From positions 1 through 15,305 of the forward strand of contig DIUW01000030.1 of NCBI GenBank assembly GCA_002423125.1: a stretch of DNA of 15,305 nucleotides. The letters run 5' to 3'. The DNA is from Legionellaceae bacterium UBA6148 (lineage in GTDB: Bacteria > Pseudomonadota > Gammaproteobacteria > Legionellales > Legionellaceae). Under the pieces are notes generated by a model, which was not told the DNA's origin, did no database searches, and saw only the letters and a list, made by a program, of their open reading frames with translations. Below, in pieces: positions 14,897 to 15,305 of the stretch (within the stretch, counting starts at the first letter, position 1; each line of letters begins with the position of its first letter). Position numbers and translations under genes: made by a program.

Positions 14897-14997
14897 AAAG
14901 CCTCCTTTTTGCATATTCATACACAGTACGTAAGGTAATGATTGTCACACAAAACTAGATATTCCGTGATAAAATCGGTGATCGAAAAATAGTTCGG

Positions 14998-15305
14998 TCA
15001 CGTTCCTCGATACTGACGATCACTTTGTGCAAGCGCTAGCCCTGTCTGGGCAGAGGGAGATGAATGACGATTATTAAAATAACTTTGGGTTAGTAAAGAA
15101 GAACCGTTCTCCACTGAGATTCTTCCCCCTGTCCCTGCAGTATCCGATCGTCTTGCGCTTAAGATATCAGGGCTAAGATTAAATAATCCAGGCCTCGCTT
15201 GAACGAGTGCGAGGCCTTCTGCTGTTTCAAATAACCAATACGCCACAGACAGATTTTTCTCAATACCGGCCACCGCCGGACGTCTTGCGTTGAGGGTCTC
15301 GGCAC
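14998..15305 (-). CDS. C-terminal part of an unidentified protein, cut by window edge
   Basis: An open frame of 102 or more codons enters from the right edge and stops with TGA at 14998-15000. The frame continues to the last base of the window, and upstream residues such as AETLNARRPAVAGIEKNL read smoothly, so this looks like the tail of a longer gene. A GTG at 15273 could be a start, but no ribosome binding site is evident there. The visible part has a short ordered stretch (SVAYWLFETAEGLALVQARPG), then a Ser/Gly/Gln-rich, probably disordered end. No family is recognised. It is in the same orientation as the rpsB block, but about 100 bp of non-coding DNA and the short remnant frame lie between. 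Confidence 0.45.
   Translation of the reverse strand, partial: AETLNARRPAVAGIEKNLSVAYWLFETAEGLALVQARPGLFNLSPDILSARRSDTAGTGGRISVENGSSLLTQSYFNNRHSSPSAQTGLALAQSDRQYRGT

Noticed and set aside
14897..14997. Terminator after the right-edge gene
   Set aside because: Only a weak CCG/CGG pairing around ATTTTATCA is visible; too short to call.
1..15305. CRISPR array, tRNA or rRNA genes
   Set aside because: No regularly spaced repeats beyond the two 17-bp units at 41-74, and no cloverleaf or rRNA-like sequence seen on reading.

Overview
The window looks like a chromosomal segment of a moderately AT-rich gammaproteobacterium. The rpsB-tsf-pyrH-frr block, the potABCD operon, the short palindromic intergenic repeats and a very large unrecognised protein with no visible secretion signal together suggest a host-associated member of the Legionellales (Legionella/Coxiella/Rickettsiella/Berkiella-like). 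This placement is inferred from protein resemblance and layout; no database search was run.

Left end (1-1650): a complete IS4-superfamily insertion sequence. An 18-bp terminal inverted repeat sits at the first base of the window and its partner ends at 1650 (17/18 match), with one DDE transposase gene between. Positions 1571-7376 carry, on the minus strand, a two-gene unit: an 86-residue small protein and a giant protein of about 1838 residues, read from a near-consensus sigma70 promoter at 7408-7436. The IS has cut off the 3' end of the giant gene. Its reading frame runs through the right inverted repeat and stops inside the transposase gene, so its last 26 codons are IS DNA.

Middle (7483-11233): a divergent plus-strand operon, potA-potB-potC-potD, encoding a spermidine/putrescine-type ABC importer (ATPase, two permeases, periplasmic binding protein). 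Its genes overlap by 11, 4 and 4 bp, and it has its own promoter (TTGACA, 17 bp, CATAAT), which places the PotA start at 7536. The convergent gap between potD and frr (11234-11495) is filled with remnants of dispersed palindromic repeats.

Right part (11496-14780): the translation block rpsB-tsf-pyrH-frr on the minus strand (ribosomal protein S2, elongation factor Ts, UMP kinase, ribosome recycling factor). It is driven by an extended -10 promoter at 14752-14780 and preceded by a leader of about 150 nt that can fold into a long-range stem, probably the S2 autoregulatory leader. A 10-bp hairpin separates rpsB from tsf. Upstream of the promoter lies a 39-codon frame with a strong ribosome binding site whose start resembles A-type iron-sulfur carriers (probably a gene remnant), then the C-terminal end of an unidentified minus-strand gene that runs off the right edge.

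The most unusual content is the giant effector-like protein, its interruption by the IS to give a hybrid C-terminus, its internal polyglutamine tract, and the small conserved-looking RNA structures around rpsB.
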